The notes under the pieces were generated by a model. It made no database searches. It had not been told where the DNA came from and was given only the letters and a program-made list of their open reading frames with translations. Positions 17,222 through 25,402 of a DNA stretch of 40,168 bases are shown here, piece after piece; position 1 is the stretch's first letter; each line of letters starts with the position of its first letter. This DNA is from CAVPDE01 sp964580575 (GTDB lineage Bacteria; Desulfobacterota; DSM-4660; Desulfatiglandales; HGW-15). The stretch covers positions 1 to 40,168 of the forward strand of contig CAZOLJ010000043.1 in the NCBI GenBank assembly GCA_964580575.1. Reading direction: 5' to 3'. The position numbers were made by a program, and so were the translations under genes.

Positions 17222-18442
17222 CTAGTAACTATAACCCTTTTCATCATGCAGGCTGATATCCATGCCCCTTTCTTCTTCGTCATCACTGACCCGAATACCG
17301 GTGATCCAATCAACGATTTTGAGGATGAGGAGGGTCATGACAAAGGCGAACACGATCGTTGCGGCAACCGCCACCAACTGAATTCCCAGCTGGCCGGGAT
17401 TTCCGAAGAAAAGGCCGTCGGAACCGGCCGGGTTTATGGCTTTGCTGGCAAAGAGGCCGGTGGCCAATGCACCCCATGTGCCGCCGAGGCCGTGAATGCC
17501 GACCACATCGAGAGAATCGTCGTACCGCAGTTTGCCCTTCAACATCACGCCCCCGTAGCAGATCATTCCAGCAAGACCTCCGATGAGGATGGCCGAAGCA
17601 GGCCCGACAAATCCGGAGCCCGGAGTGATGGCCACCAGTCCGGCCACAGCGCCGCTGGCTGCGCCCAGGGTGGTGGGTTTGCCTCTGTGTATCCATTCCA
17701 CCAGAAGCCAGGAAAAGGCGGCGACTGCAGAAGCGATGTGGGTCACCACAAAGGCGCTCGCCGCTAGTCCGTTTGCTGCAAGGGCGCTGCCCGCGTTGAA
17801 ACCGAACCAGCCAAACCACAAGAGAGCCGCGCCGGTGATGGTCATGGGAAGATTGTGAGGAATGTAAGCCGTACTTCCATAGCCCAGCCTTCTCCCAACG
17901 ACCAGCGCAGCCGCAAGTGCGGAGACTCCGGAGCTGATGTGCACCACCGTGCCGCCTGCGAAGTCCAGGGCTCCCAACCTGGACATCCATCCTCCCGAAC
18001 CCCAGACCCAGTGAGCCAGGGGATTATAAACAAAGGTTGCCCAGAGAAGGGTAAAAAGCAAGAAAGATATGAATTTCATTCTCTCAGCAAAGGCGCCGGT
18101 GATCAGCGCCGGGGTGATGACGGCGAACATGCACTGAAAAATCATGAACGCCAGATGGGGGACGGTCGGGCCGTAGGTTTCGTGGGGCTCCATCCCCACT
18201 CCCCTGAGACTGAACCAGTCTAAGCCTCCGATGATGCCGCCGTGGTCCGGACCGAACGACAAAGAATACCCCCACAGCACCCATTCCAGGGTGATGAGGG
18301 CGAGGATAATGTAGCTCTGCATGATCGTGCCAAGAACATTCTTGCCTCTGACCATCCCTCCGTAGAAAAGGGCCAGCCCAGGGGTCATGAGCATGACCAG
18401 CGCTGACGAAACAAGTACAAAAGCGGTGTCTCCTGTATTCAT
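17222..18442 (-). CDS. amt: Ammonium transporter Amt
   Basis: The 406-residue membrane protein carries Amt signatures: F-Y-G-G-M-V-R-G-K near the N-terminus, D-F-A-G-G-T-V-V-H-I-S-S-G with the first pore His, and G-I-H-G-L-G-G-T-W-G with the second. About eleven membrane helices and a short cytosolic tail ending E-K-G-Y-S-Y are visible, the tail being where GlnK docks. It moves NH4+/NH3 inward and is blocked by unmodified GlnK. I set the start at ATG 18442, preceded by AAGGAG; a longer frame to 18613 would run through the sigma-54 promoter. PII-glnD pairs flank it on both sides. Confidence 0.95.
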   Translation of the reverse strand: MNTGDTAFVLVSSALVMLMTPGLALFYGGMVRGKNVLGTIMQSYIILALITLEWVLWGYSLSFGPDHGGIIGGLDWFSLRGVGMEPHETYGPTVPHLAFMIFQCMFAVITPALITGAFAERMKFISFLLFTLLWATFVYNPLAHWVWGSGGWMSRLGALDFAGGTVVHISSGVSALAAALVVGRRLGYGSTAYIPHNLPMTITGAALLWFGWFGFNAGSALAANGLAASAFVVTHIASAVAAFSWLLVEWIHRGKPTTLGAASGAVAGLVAITPGSGFVGPASAILIGGLAGMICYGGVMLKGKLRYDDSLDVVGIHGLGGTWGALATGLFASKAINPAGSDGLFFGNPGQLGIQLVAVAATIVFAFVMTLLILKIVDWITGIRVSDDEEERGMDISLHDEKGYSY

Positions 18443-18476
18443 GAGTGCTCTCCTTATCGTTGATCTCCTTTTCCCA

Positions 18477-18493
18477 TGGCAAGGAATGTGCCA
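18477..18493 (-). promoter_or_regulatory. Sigma-54 (-24/-12) promoter of amt
   Basis: On the minus strand TGGCAC (18493-18488), five bases, then TTGCCA (18482-18477) give the GG-N10-GC spacing and near-consensus sequence of RpoN promoters. Transcription would start near 18467, about 25 bases before the amt ATG and just upstream of its ribosome site. This fits nitrogen-starvation control through NtrC. I did not find a clear NtrC palindrome in 18494-18808. Confidence 0.82.
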
Positions 18494-18808
18494 TTGGCAT
18501 TCGGGAATGGTTTTCCCGATAAAACAAGGGGTTGCGATGGAGAGCGGTTTTTCGTCGTGAATGATACATGACAAAATTGTAAAAATAATGTATTGCCTAT
18601 ACGAAATTGTCACGGACTTGTGGGTCGGAGAAACTCGGCGAGCGAGGGATCAGGACTCTGAGGTGAAAGAGATTGACAAGACGGGTGGGGGTGAATACCA
18701 TGACCCCTATTCCGTTTCCCACCTCCGAAAGTGCCTGACCCATTCAGGAGCCGGAGCTTGCAGGGAACACTGTGCGCGAATCCAAGAAAATCTTGACAGA
18801 GGGGAAGA

Positions 18809-19147
18809 ATGAAAAAGATCGAGGCCATTATCAAACCGTTCAAACTGGATGAAGTCAAGGATGCCATCCTTCAGCTCGGCGTGGGCGGCATGACCATCAC
18901 GGAAGTCAAAGGGTTTGGCCGTCAAAAAGGTCACAAGGAAATCTATCGGGGCGCGGAATACGTGGTGGATTTTCTGCCCAAGATCAAGATCGAGGTCGTT
19001 GTCGCCAAGGACATGGTCCCCAGAGTGCTCAAGGCCATCAAGGAAAACGCCTACACAGGGCAGATCGGGGACGGCAAGATTTTCGTGGCTCCCGTAGAGA
19101 AGGCTGTCCGCATCAGAACAGGAGAAGAAGACGAGGACGCCATCTAG
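18809..19147 (+). CDS. Nitrogen regulatory PII protein, GlnK-like (copy 2)
   Basis: This second 112-residue PII is closely similar to the one at 16659, with T-loop Y-R-G-A-E-Y (Tyr51), B-loop T-G-Q-I-G-D-G-K-I-F and the same C-terminus. Differences include V-V-D-F-L-P-K in the T-loop, which is the GlnB/GlnK consensus of E. coli. Its ATG follows AGAGGGGAAGA. It is divergent from amt, and its frame is followed at once by glnD copy 2. Likely it is the transporter-regulating GlnK, by position only. Confidence 0.95.
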   Translation: MKKIEAIIKPFKLDEVKDAILQLGVGGMTITEVKGFGRQKGHKEIYRGAEYVVDFLPKIKIEVVVAKDMVPRVLKAIKENAYTGQIGDGKIFVAPVEKAVRIRTGEEDEDAI

Positions 19148-19265
19148 TCATCGCAAGTCCTTCCACACCCTTGTCCAGGACTTTCTGGATTCCAGAAACA
19201 CCCTTATCAAGAAAGATCTCGCCCAGAGTTCTGGATTTCTCATCACCCGGCGCTACGCTGACCTG

Positions 19266-21746
19266 ATGGACCGGTTCCTCACGGCGTTGTTCCTTGAGGC
19301 CGCGTTCAGCGACAAGCCCGAAGAAATCCATGAAGGAAGTGTCGCCCTGGCCGCGCTGGGCAGCTATGGGCGCCGGGAACTCTGCCTGGGATCGGATGTG
19401 GATCTCCTGGTGATTCACCAGGGCAGGCTTTCGCGCGAAACGAGCGAGATGATCCGCCGGGTCCTCTACACCCTATGGGATGTCAAGCTTGAAGTCGGTC
19501 ACTCGGTTCTGACCTTTCAGGAGTGCAACCGGTTGGCCCTGAGCGACTTCCGGTTTCTCACCTCTGTGATGGATTCCCGATTCCTGTTGGGGGCCAAAGA
19601 CTTCTACCGCCTGTTTGAAGCGGCGTTCTGGTCGAAGATCGACCGGGAGAAAGAGGCCATCCGCAGGCAGTTCCTTCTCTATCAGCAAAAGAGACAGGAA
19701 AAATTCGGGAACCAGGAGTATTTTGCGGAACCGGACATCAAAGAAGGATTGGGCGGCCTCAGGGACATCCACTTCATGGCCTGGGCGGCCAAGCTGTATT
19801 TCAAGTCAAAGCAGCTGCGCGACGTGAAACGCTTCTCCGTCTTTTCTCATTTCGGCCTGGAGAAGCTCCATGAATCCGAGAGTTTCCTCCTGAAGGTGAG
19901 AAACCAGCTCCATCTCTTGGCCGGAGGCCGGCGGGAGGATCGACTCCTTCTCCCGCACCAGCCCAAGGTTGCCAAGAGCCTGGGCTTCACGAACGGAGCT
20001 TATAACACGGGACCGGAGAAATTCATGAGAGATCTCCACGGTCACCTGAACCGAATCCGGTACAGAAGCGAAGAATTTCACGTGAAAGCCATGGAACTTA
20101 TTGATCCGCAGTCCGAAGAACCTTCTCCCGAGCAGATCTCGCCTGAGTTCCAAGCCGTGAAGGGGAACCTCGTTCTGAAGGGGGAAGAGCTCAGTCCTCT
20201 GCTGGTCCTCAAAGCGCTGGACGAGGCGAATCGGAGAGGGCTGTCTTTGGGGTCCGGGCTCATTTGGGAGGCAAGCAAGAAGATCGAGGAAAAAGGGAAG
20301 ACGATGGTGCATGATTCGGAAGGGAAAAGACTCTTTTTGAACCTCTTGTATCAGCCTGCCGATCCAAAAATCCTCAGACTGGCTATGGAACTGGGGCTCA
20401 TCACCCTGTTCATTCCCGAGTTCAAGAAGATCAGGAACTTGGCTCAGTTCACGTACTACCACTCTGAGACCGTGGATCTTCACTCCCTAAAAACACTGGA
20501 GATCCTCCACCACATCGCACGGGGCATGTACGGCGATCGGTGGCCCATGTTCAAGCAGGTGTACGATGAGCTGAAGAATCGCGAGTGGCTCTTTCTGGTC
20601 GGGCTTCTGCACGACGTGGGAAAAGGATATCGAGGGGAGCATCCGGTCAGAGGGGCGGAGATCGTTGCCCGGATTTTGAAGCGGCTTGGCCTCAGCGAGA
20701 AGGCTGCACGGATTATTCCTTTTCTCATCCAGCACCACCTTCTCCTGGCGAATGTCTCTCAGCGCAGAGATCTGAACGATGAAAAGACGGCCGTGCAAGT
20801 CGCCCAGATTGTGGGAGATCTTGAAACCTTGAGGCTTCTTTTCCTGCTGACAGTCGCCGACAGCCTGGCCACCGGGCCTATCGCGAGCAGTGACTGGAAG
20901 ATCATGCTCCTCATCGAGCTCTTCTTCAAGGTCAGGCGCATTCTGCAGAGCGGCACCCTGGCGTCGCCGGACGCCACAAGGATCGTGGAAGAAAACAAAG
21001 CCGCCCTGTCCCGGTCTTTGGTGGGGGCTTTTTCAGGGACGGAGATCGCGGAACTCATGGATCAGGTGTCGACCCGGTACTTCCTGAATGTGCCCCTGGA
21101 GGACATGGTCGAGCACTTCCGGATGGCTCTCGGTATGGAAGATCAAAAGCTGGCCTGGAGCCTGAAGAAGGTGAAGCATGCGCCGGTCACCCGCGTCATC
21201 TTGTGCACCCGGGACCGGCCCGGGCTCTTCAGCAAAATGGTCGGAGTTTTTACCCTTCATAACATCAATGTGCTTTCCGGGAACGTCTTCACGCTGAAGA
21301 ACGGGCTGGCCTTTGACCTCTATGATGTCACGAACCCTCTGGACCCTCTGCGGGAGGAGGAAATGTGGTCAAAGGTGTTGGAGGACGCGCGGCAGGCGAT
21401 CGAGGACAAGCTCCCTCTGGATGAACTGATCAGCAGAAAAGCCCAGATGATCTCCTTTGAGGAGATCCTCTCCCCCTACCATCCGGTGGATAGAATCCGT
21501 GTGGACAATGAAGGATCAGACTTTTTCACCATCCTGGAGGTTGGAGGCGGGATCCGCATGGGGCTGCTCTATGATGTGGCCAAGAGGATCTTTGCCCTTG
21601 GCCTGGATATACGTTTTGCCAAGGTGAACAGCGACAAGGAGAAGATGACCGGTGTGTTCTATGTTCGGGACGCGAGCGGCCAGAAGATCTATGAGAACTC
21701 CCTGATTGAGAAGGTGAGGCGGGAAATCCTGGGAGTGCTTCAATAA
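19266..21746 (+). CDS. PII uridylyltransferase GlnD (copy 2), start uncertain
   Basis: This 826-residue GlnD paralogue has the nucleotidyltransferase motif G-S-Y-G-R-R-E-L with S-D-V-D at 43-46, HD domain H-D-V-G-K with Q-H-H-L-L-L-A, and two ACT domains (about 638-715, D-R-P-G-L-F-S-K; and 750-826). It looks catalytically complete. Only 31 residues precede the G-S-Y-G-R motif against 65 in copy 1. The frame stays open upstream to 19098 and encodes a plausible GlnD N-terminus (for example D-F-L-D-S-R-N-T-L, then T-R-R-Y-A-D-L). However, no ATG, GTG or TTG exists in that frame there. The true start may be non-canonical (CTG at 19104 is in frame) or a sequence error may hide it. It is cotranscribed with PII copy 2. 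Confidence 0.9.
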   Translation: MDRFLTALFLEAAFSDKPEEIHEGSVALAALGSYGRRELCLGSDVDLLVIHQGRLSRETSEMIRRVLYTLWDVKLEVGHSVLTFQECNRLALSDFRFLTSVMDSRFLLGAKDFYRLFEAAFWSKIDREKEAIRRQFLLYQQKRQEKFGNQEYFAEPDIKEGLGGLRDIHFMAWAAKLYFKSKQLRDVKRFSVFSHFGLEKLHESESFLLKVRNQLHLLAGGRREDRLLLPHQPKVAKSLGFTNGAYNTGPEKFMRDLHGHLNRIRYRSEEFHVKAMELIDPQSEEPSPEQISPEFQAVKGNLVLKGEELSPLLVLKALDEANRRGLSLGSGLIWEASKKIEEKGKTMVHDSEGKRLFLNLLYQPADPKILRLAMELGLITLFIPEFKKIRNLAQFTYYHSETVDLHSLKTLEILHHIARGMYGDRWPMFKQVYDELKNREWLFLVGLLHDVGKGYRGEHPVRGAEIVARILKRLGLSEKAARIIPFLIQHHLLLANVSQRRDLNDEKTAVQVAQIVGDLETLRLLFLLTVADSLATGPIASSDWKIMLLIELFFKVRRILQSGTLASPDATRIVEENKAALSRSLVGAFSGTEIAELMDQVSTRYFLNVPLEDMVEHFRMALGMEDQKLAWSLKKVKHAPVTRVILCTRDRPGLFSKMVGVFTLHNINVLSGNVFTLKNGLAFDLYDVTNPLDPLREEEMWSKVLEDARQAIEDKLPLDELISRKAQMISFEEILSPYHPVDRIRVDNEGSDFFTILEVGGGIRMGLLYDVAKRIFALGLDIRFAKVNSDKEKMTGVFYVRDASGQKIYENSLIEKVRREILGVLQ

Positions 21747-21756
21747 AAGAGAATAA

Positions 21757-21832
21757 TAAGTGACAAGGGACGAGTGACAAGTTCATTTCTTCATCTCATC
21801 ACTTGTACCTCGTCACTCGTAACTCATGGAGG
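21757..21832. repeat. Syllabic direct and inverted repeat downstream of glnD copy 2
   Basis: AGTGACAAGGGACGAGTGACAAG on one side is answered by CACTTGTACC, TCGTCACTCGTAACTC on the other, forming an imperfect cruciform. The word GTGAC(A/G)AG is the syllable. No gene is visible in 21747-21979. A further hairpin stands at 21893-21924. Confidence 0.6.
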
Positions 21833-21892
21833 GGTTGGTATGGGAGAGGCATTGCCGGCTTCATCAGGAGTGAGAGAATTGGACCGCCTGCC

Positions 21893-21924
21893 GGCCGGGG
21901 GTTTCATCGGGGACCCCCCCGGCC
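21893..21924. repeat. G/C-rich hairpin upstream of small ORF
   Basis: GGCCGGGGGT (21893-21902) and ACCCCCCCGGCC (21913-21924) pair with two extra C in the right arm and a ten-base loop. It has no T-run. It lies about 55 bases before the small ORF at 21980 and could be an RNA stability or pausing element. Confidence 0.5.
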
Positions 21925-21979
21925 CTGGCTCAAGAGCAGGACTAGAGACCTTGACTTTTACAAAAAAGGGGGGTACATA

Positions 21980-22054
21980 ATGGGCAAACGCTTTTCGGCG
22001 ACCACCGATTCTCATGTTCCAACCGAACCCGACTTTCGGAAGAAACCAGAATGA
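21980..22054 (+). CDS. Possible 24-residue leader or small protein
   Basis: The ATG at 21980 is preceded by a strong AAAAAAGGGGGG ribosome site. The reading frame ends in an ATGA overlap with the next gene at 22051. The peptide is hydrophilic with no recognised motif. Its strong ribosome site and coupled stop suggest it may be translated to feed ribosomes into the cyclic-nucleotide/rhodanese gene. It may instead be only a mis-read of that gene's leader. Confidence 0.35.
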   Translation: MGKRFSATTDSHVPTEPDFRKKPE

Positions 22055-22962
22055 CAACCCATGACGAGAAAAAGAAGACGCTTTCTGAGACGGCTGTCTT
22101 CCGGGACATGCCTGTACACATGCTGGATGAAGTCTCGAGGGTCGTAGAGGACAGGACGCTTCCGGCCCGCACCGTGGTTTTCAAGAGGGGAGATCCGGGA
22201 GACAGTTTCTGGGTGATCCTGTCCGGCAAGGTAAGGGTATTTCGCAGCGATGACCAGGGGGTGGAGATCACCCTCTCCGAGTTGGGTCCGGGGCAGAGCT
22301 TTGGAGAAGTGGCCTTGCTGACCGGGGAAGCCAGGTCCGCAAGTGTGGAGAGCCTGGAGGAGACTCAGGCGCTCGTACTGACCAAGGAGCAATTTGAACA
22401 GGTTCTGAAGAGCCACCCCGAAGTATCCCTCACCTTCATCAAGCAATTGTCCGGATGGCTGAAACGGGATGAGCAGGCCCTGGAGACAGAGGCGAGGCGC
22501 ATGTCCACGCCACCCCGGATGTCCTGGTTTGATTTCGTTCTCCTCATCGGCATCAGCGTTCTTCTCGCCATTGTTTTCAACGAGGCCAATCCGAACCGCA
22601 TCTCCTATTTTCCGGACTTGTCTTCCAAAGCGGCTATCCCCTCTATCACCCTCTCTGCCGCGGTTGAAGAATACAAGCAGGGCCACACGGTTTTCGTGGA
22701 TGCCATGCCCGCAAGCTCCTATAAAAAACAGCACATCAAAGGCGCGCTCAACATGCCCCTGGCTCTGTTTGACATCGTGTACGCGATGACCTTTGACGAG
22801 GAAGACAAAACCAAGAAAATCATTGTGTACGGAAAATCGATTAGTAAGTTGTTTGATCTGGGGGTGGCGAAGAAGTTCGCAGAGAAAGGTTACAAGAACA
22901 CTCGTGTCTTGGAGGGCACGCTCAGCGACTGGGAAAAGAAAGGATATCCGGTGGAGCCATGA
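22051..22962 (+). CDS. Cyclic-nucleotide-binding, membrane and degenerate rhodanese protein
   Basis: Residues about 15-135 form a cNMP-binding domain with F-G-E-V-A-L-L-T-G-E-A-R-S-A. A membrane helix follows at about 159-177 and a rhodanese-like domain at about 195-303 (F-V-D-A-M-P-A-S-S-Y, H-I-K-G-A-L-N-M-P-L). The loop that should carry the catalytic Cys reads V-Y-G-K-S-I-S at 259-265, with Gly at the Cys position, so it cannot form a persulfide there. By topology the rhodanese should lie on the outer face of the inner membrane. The gene overlaps the MauE/DoxX-like gene by four bases. It probably acts as a ligand-responsive scaffold; the function is unknown. Confidence 0.82.
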   Translation: MTTHDEKKKTLSETAVFRDMPVHMLDEVSRVVEDRTLPARTVVFKRGDPGDSFWVILSGKVRVFRSDDQGVEITLSELGPGQSFGEVALLTGEARSASVESLEETQALVLTKEQFEQVLKSHPEVSLTFIKQLSGWLKRDEQALETEARRMSTPPRMSWFDFVLLIGISVLLAIVFNEANPNRISYFPDLSSKAAIPSITLSAAVEEYKQGHTVFVDAMPASSYKKQHIKGALNMPLALFDIVYAMTFDEEDKTKKIIVYGKSISKLFDLGVAKKFAEKGYKNTRVLEGTLSDWEKKGYPVEP

Positions 22963-23456
22963 AAAGATGGTTGAAGCGCATTGCGACCAGCGAATACCTG
23001 GCCCTCGGTTTCAGGGTCTACATAGGGTATGTGTTCATCTATGCGAGCATCTACAAGATCACGTACCCCGCTGTATTTGCCGAATCCGTGGCCGCCTATC
23101 AGTTGATCCCCTACGTATTCTTGAACCTGGGAGCCCTCATTCTGCCCTGGGTGGAATTCATATGCGGCCTCTTTCTCATCATCGGGCTCAGGACCCGAGC
23201 GGCAGCCGTGCTGATTTCCCTTATGCTGATCATGTTCATCGTCATGATCCTCATCACCATGATTCGCGGCCTCGAGATCGGTTGCGGCTGTTTTGACTCG
23301 GTGGGTGAGGAAATGAGCTGGAGGAAGGTCGGTGAGGACGTGATGTGGTTGCTCATGACGATTCACGTGTTTTTCTTTGACCGGATCTTTGTGTTTTACG
23401 GCGGAGGACTTCTGCCCAAGAGGTTCAGGAAGAGCGCTCTTTCTGCCGCCTCTTAA
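22959..23456 (+). CDS. MauE/DoxX-like integral membrane protein
   Basis: The 165-residue product has four hydrophobic segments. It carries a G-C-G-C-F motif (Cys109, Cys111) typical of MauE-like members of the DoxX superfamily, which are linked to disulfide or electron chemistry at the membrane. It begins in an ATGA overlap with the cNMP/rhodanese gene and ends in a TAATG overlap near the lipoprotein gene. The three genes form one unit. The partner thioredoxin-like protein that MauE often has is not seen. Confidence 0.78.
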   Translation: MKRWLKRIATSEYLALGFRVYIGYVFIYASIYKITYPAVFAESVAAYQLIPYVFLNLGALILPWVEFICGLFLIIGLRTRAAAVLISLMLIMFIVMILITMIRGLEIGCGCFDSVGEEMSWRKVGEDVMWLLMTIHVFFFDRIFVFYGGGLLPKRFRKSALSAAS

Positions 23457-23467
23457 TGGAGAATGAA

Positions 23468-23800
23468 ATGACACTTAGAAAAAGAAACCCATGGCCCCTG
23501 GGAGTGTCCCTGTTGTGTCTGGTGTGGGCGATCTGTTTGGCCTGTGAATCCAATGACAAATACGCCGGAACCTATGCCGCCCAGGGCAAGACCGGGGAAG
23601 TCCGCATGGAACTCAAAGCCGACGGACAGGGCATCTGGGTCGCGGGCAATCAGGACGTTTCCTTTTCCTGGCACATTAAGAAAGGGGATCTCCGAATCAA
23701 CACCAAAGAGGGCGGGGTTATCGTGGGGAAAATCGAGGGCAGTGTCATCAAGATCGACTTGCCGGGGCAAAAGGAGCTGTTGTTCAAGAGAGAACAATAA
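23468..23800 (+). CDS. Small lipoprotein, function unknown
   Basis: The 110-residue product has a signal peptide ending in a lipobox-like L-A-C (Cys26), and a short beta-rich domain of about 85 residues (Y-A-G-T-Y, M-E-L-K-A-D-G-Q-G, V-I-V-G-K-I-E-G). Such small G-x-Y domains often sit in the periplasm, but I cannot name a family. I prefer ATG 23468, with GGAG at the right distance, over ATG 23456, which overlaps the previous stop. It is the last gene of the three-gene unit and is followed by a strong terminator. Confidence 0.68.
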   Translation: MTLRKRNPWPLGVSLLCLVWAICLACESNDKYAGTYAAQGKTGEVRMELKADGQGIWVAGNQDVSFSWHIKKGDLRINTKEGGVIVGKIEGSVIKIDLPGQKELLFKREQ

Positions 23801-23940
23801 AGGGGCCGGCCATCAGTTTCACACCGACTATGCCCGATCCAAATACGCTCCGCAGCATGCAGCCAATCTTGCCGCCTTGAAAGAACGATTGAATCGGGTG
23901 AATGAAGGGCCGAAAGAGGTCCTTGCCCCGTGTGAAGGCA

Positions 23941-23981
23941 AAATAGAAAGGAGCCTCCGAAAGAGAGGCCCCTTTCTATTT
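23941..23981. terminator. Bidirectional intrinsic terminator
   Basis: AAATAGAAAGGAGCCTC (23941-23957) and GAGGCCCCTTTCTATTT (23965-23981) pair over 17 positions with one mismatch and a seven-base loop. It serves the lipoprotein gene (ends 23800) from the left and gdhA (ends 24001) from the right. Confidence 0.88.
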
Positions 23982-24000
23982 CCTTTCAAGCGAAGAAGCG

Positions 24001-25350
24001 CTAAACCAGACCCTGGTCGATCATGGCGTTCACGACCTTGACGAACCCGGCCATGTTGGCTCCCGCCATGTAGTTTCCAGGAACTCCGTATTCCGCCGCG
24101 GCATCCAGGCACGCCTTGTGGATGCTCTTCATAATGATCTTCAGGCGGGCATCCACTTCTTCTCTGGGCCAGCTCAGCCTCATGCTGTTTTGCGCCATCT
24201 CGAGTCCTGAGACCGCGACCCCTCCGGCGTTGGACGCCTTGCCGGGCGCGTACAGAATCTTCTTGTCCAGGAAGGTGTGAATCGCCTCCGGGGTCGACGG
24301 CATGTTCGAGCCTTCCGCGACCAGGGTGATGCCGTTCTTCATCAGGTTCTGTGCATCCTTGCCGGTGATTTCATTCTGGGTGGCACTTGGAAACGCACAG
24401 TTCGCTTTGTGGTTCCAGAGGGGATTGTAGTCGAGAGAGGAATCCGCTTCGATGTACACCGCTTGGGAATACTTGTCCACATACTCCTTGATCCTTCCCC
24501 TGCGGACGTTCTTGAGCCTCTTCACAAAAGCCAACTTGTCCTGATGGATGCCTTCCTCGTCGTAAATGTAACCTGAGGAGTCAGACAGGGTGACCACTTG
24601 AGCTCCCAGTTCGATCAGTTTTTCCACCGTGAACTGGGCCACGTTTCCTGACCCGGAGACGAGACACAATTTGCCTTCCAGGGTCTGATTCCGAACCGCC
24701 AGCATTTCAGAGGCAAAGTAAACGCATCCATATCCCGTTGCTTCCGGCCGGATCAGGCTTCCCCCCCAGCCCAGGCTCTTGCCGGTCAAGACTCCTGTGA
24801 ATTCGTTGGCGAGCTTGCGGTACATGCCGAAGAGGTACCCGATTTCCCTTGCCCCCACGCCGATGTCGCCGGCCGGAACATCCGTGTTCGGCCCGATGTG
24901 CCGGAAGAGCTCCATCATGAAACTCTGGCAGAACCGCATCACCTCATTGTCTGATTTGCCTTTGGGATCAAAGTCAGAACCTCCTTTTCCTCCTCCCATG
25001 GCCAGGGTGGTGAGAGCATTCTTGAAGACCTGCTCAAAGGCGAGGAACTTGAGGATGCTCAAGTTCACAGAGGGATGGAAGCGAAGTCCACCCTTGTAAG
25101 GTCCGATGACGCTGCTCATCTGGATTCTGTATCCCCGGTTCACCTGCACCTGTCCCTCGTCGTCCACCCAGGGAACCTGGAACATGACCACTCGCTCGGG
25201 TTCGACCAGCCTCTCGAGAACGCCATTTTCACGGTATTGGGGATTGCGGTCCAGGACCGGTTTCACCGAATCCACCACTTCTTCCACGGCCTGGTGAAAT
25301 TCTTTTTCATTAGGATCGCGCGCTTTAATCACTTTCAAGATTTCTGTCAT
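24001..25350 (-). CDS. gdhA: Glutamate dehydrogenase (hexameric, NADP-type)
   Basis: GdhA makes glutamate from 2-oxoglutarate and ammonium. The 449-residue length matches the small hexameric class. Visible motifs are G-P-Y-K-G-G-L-R-F-H-P, the catalytic region A-M-G-G-G-K-G-G-S-D-F-D-P-K-G-K, D-V-P-A-G-D-I-G-V-G, and the dinucleotide fold V-S-G-S-G-N-V-A. The biosynthetic NADPH preference is inferred from the overall likeness to GdhA. ATG 25350 follows GGGAGGAAAG. It is the last gene of a minus-strand run with the REC-ATP-grasp and glutamate-synthase-like genes, ending at the terminator at 23941. Confidence 0.95.
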   Translation of the reverse strand: MTEILKVIKARDPNEKEFHQAVEEVVDSVKPVLDRNPQYRENGVLERLVEPERVVMFQVPWVDDEGQVQVNRGYRIQMSSVIGPYKGGLRFHPSVNLSILKFLAFEQVFKNALTTLAMGGGKGGSDFDPKGKSDNEVMRFCQSFMMELFRHIGPNTDVPAGDIGVGAREIGYLFGMYRKLANEFTGVLTGKSLGWGGSLIRPEATGYGCVYFASEMLAVRNQTLEGKLCLVSGSGNVAQFTVEKLIELGAQVVTLSDSSGYIYDEEGIHQDKLAFVKRLKNVRRGRIKEYVDKYSQAVYIEADSSLDYNPLWNHKANCAFPSATQNEITGKDAQNLMKNGITLVAEGSNMPSTPEAIHTFLDKKILYAPGKASNAGGVAVSGLEMAQNSMRLSWPREEVDARLKIIMKSIHKACLDAAAEYGVPGNYMAGANMAGFVKVVNAMIDQGLV

Positions 25351-25402
25351 AACTTTCCTCCCGTCCGTTTAGAATAATTGATTAAATGGAAACGTATTGA
25401 AA

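Noticed and set aside
18760..18780. GG-N10-GC spacing upstream of PII copy 2 as a second sigma-54 promoter
   Set aside because: Spacing fits but the flanking bases do not match TGGCAC/TTGC, so it is probably chance.
21774..22054. Longer frames upstream of the cNMP/rhodanese gene
   Set aside because: They run through repeat sequence and a hairpin and lack ribosome sites; only the short 21980 frame is plausible.
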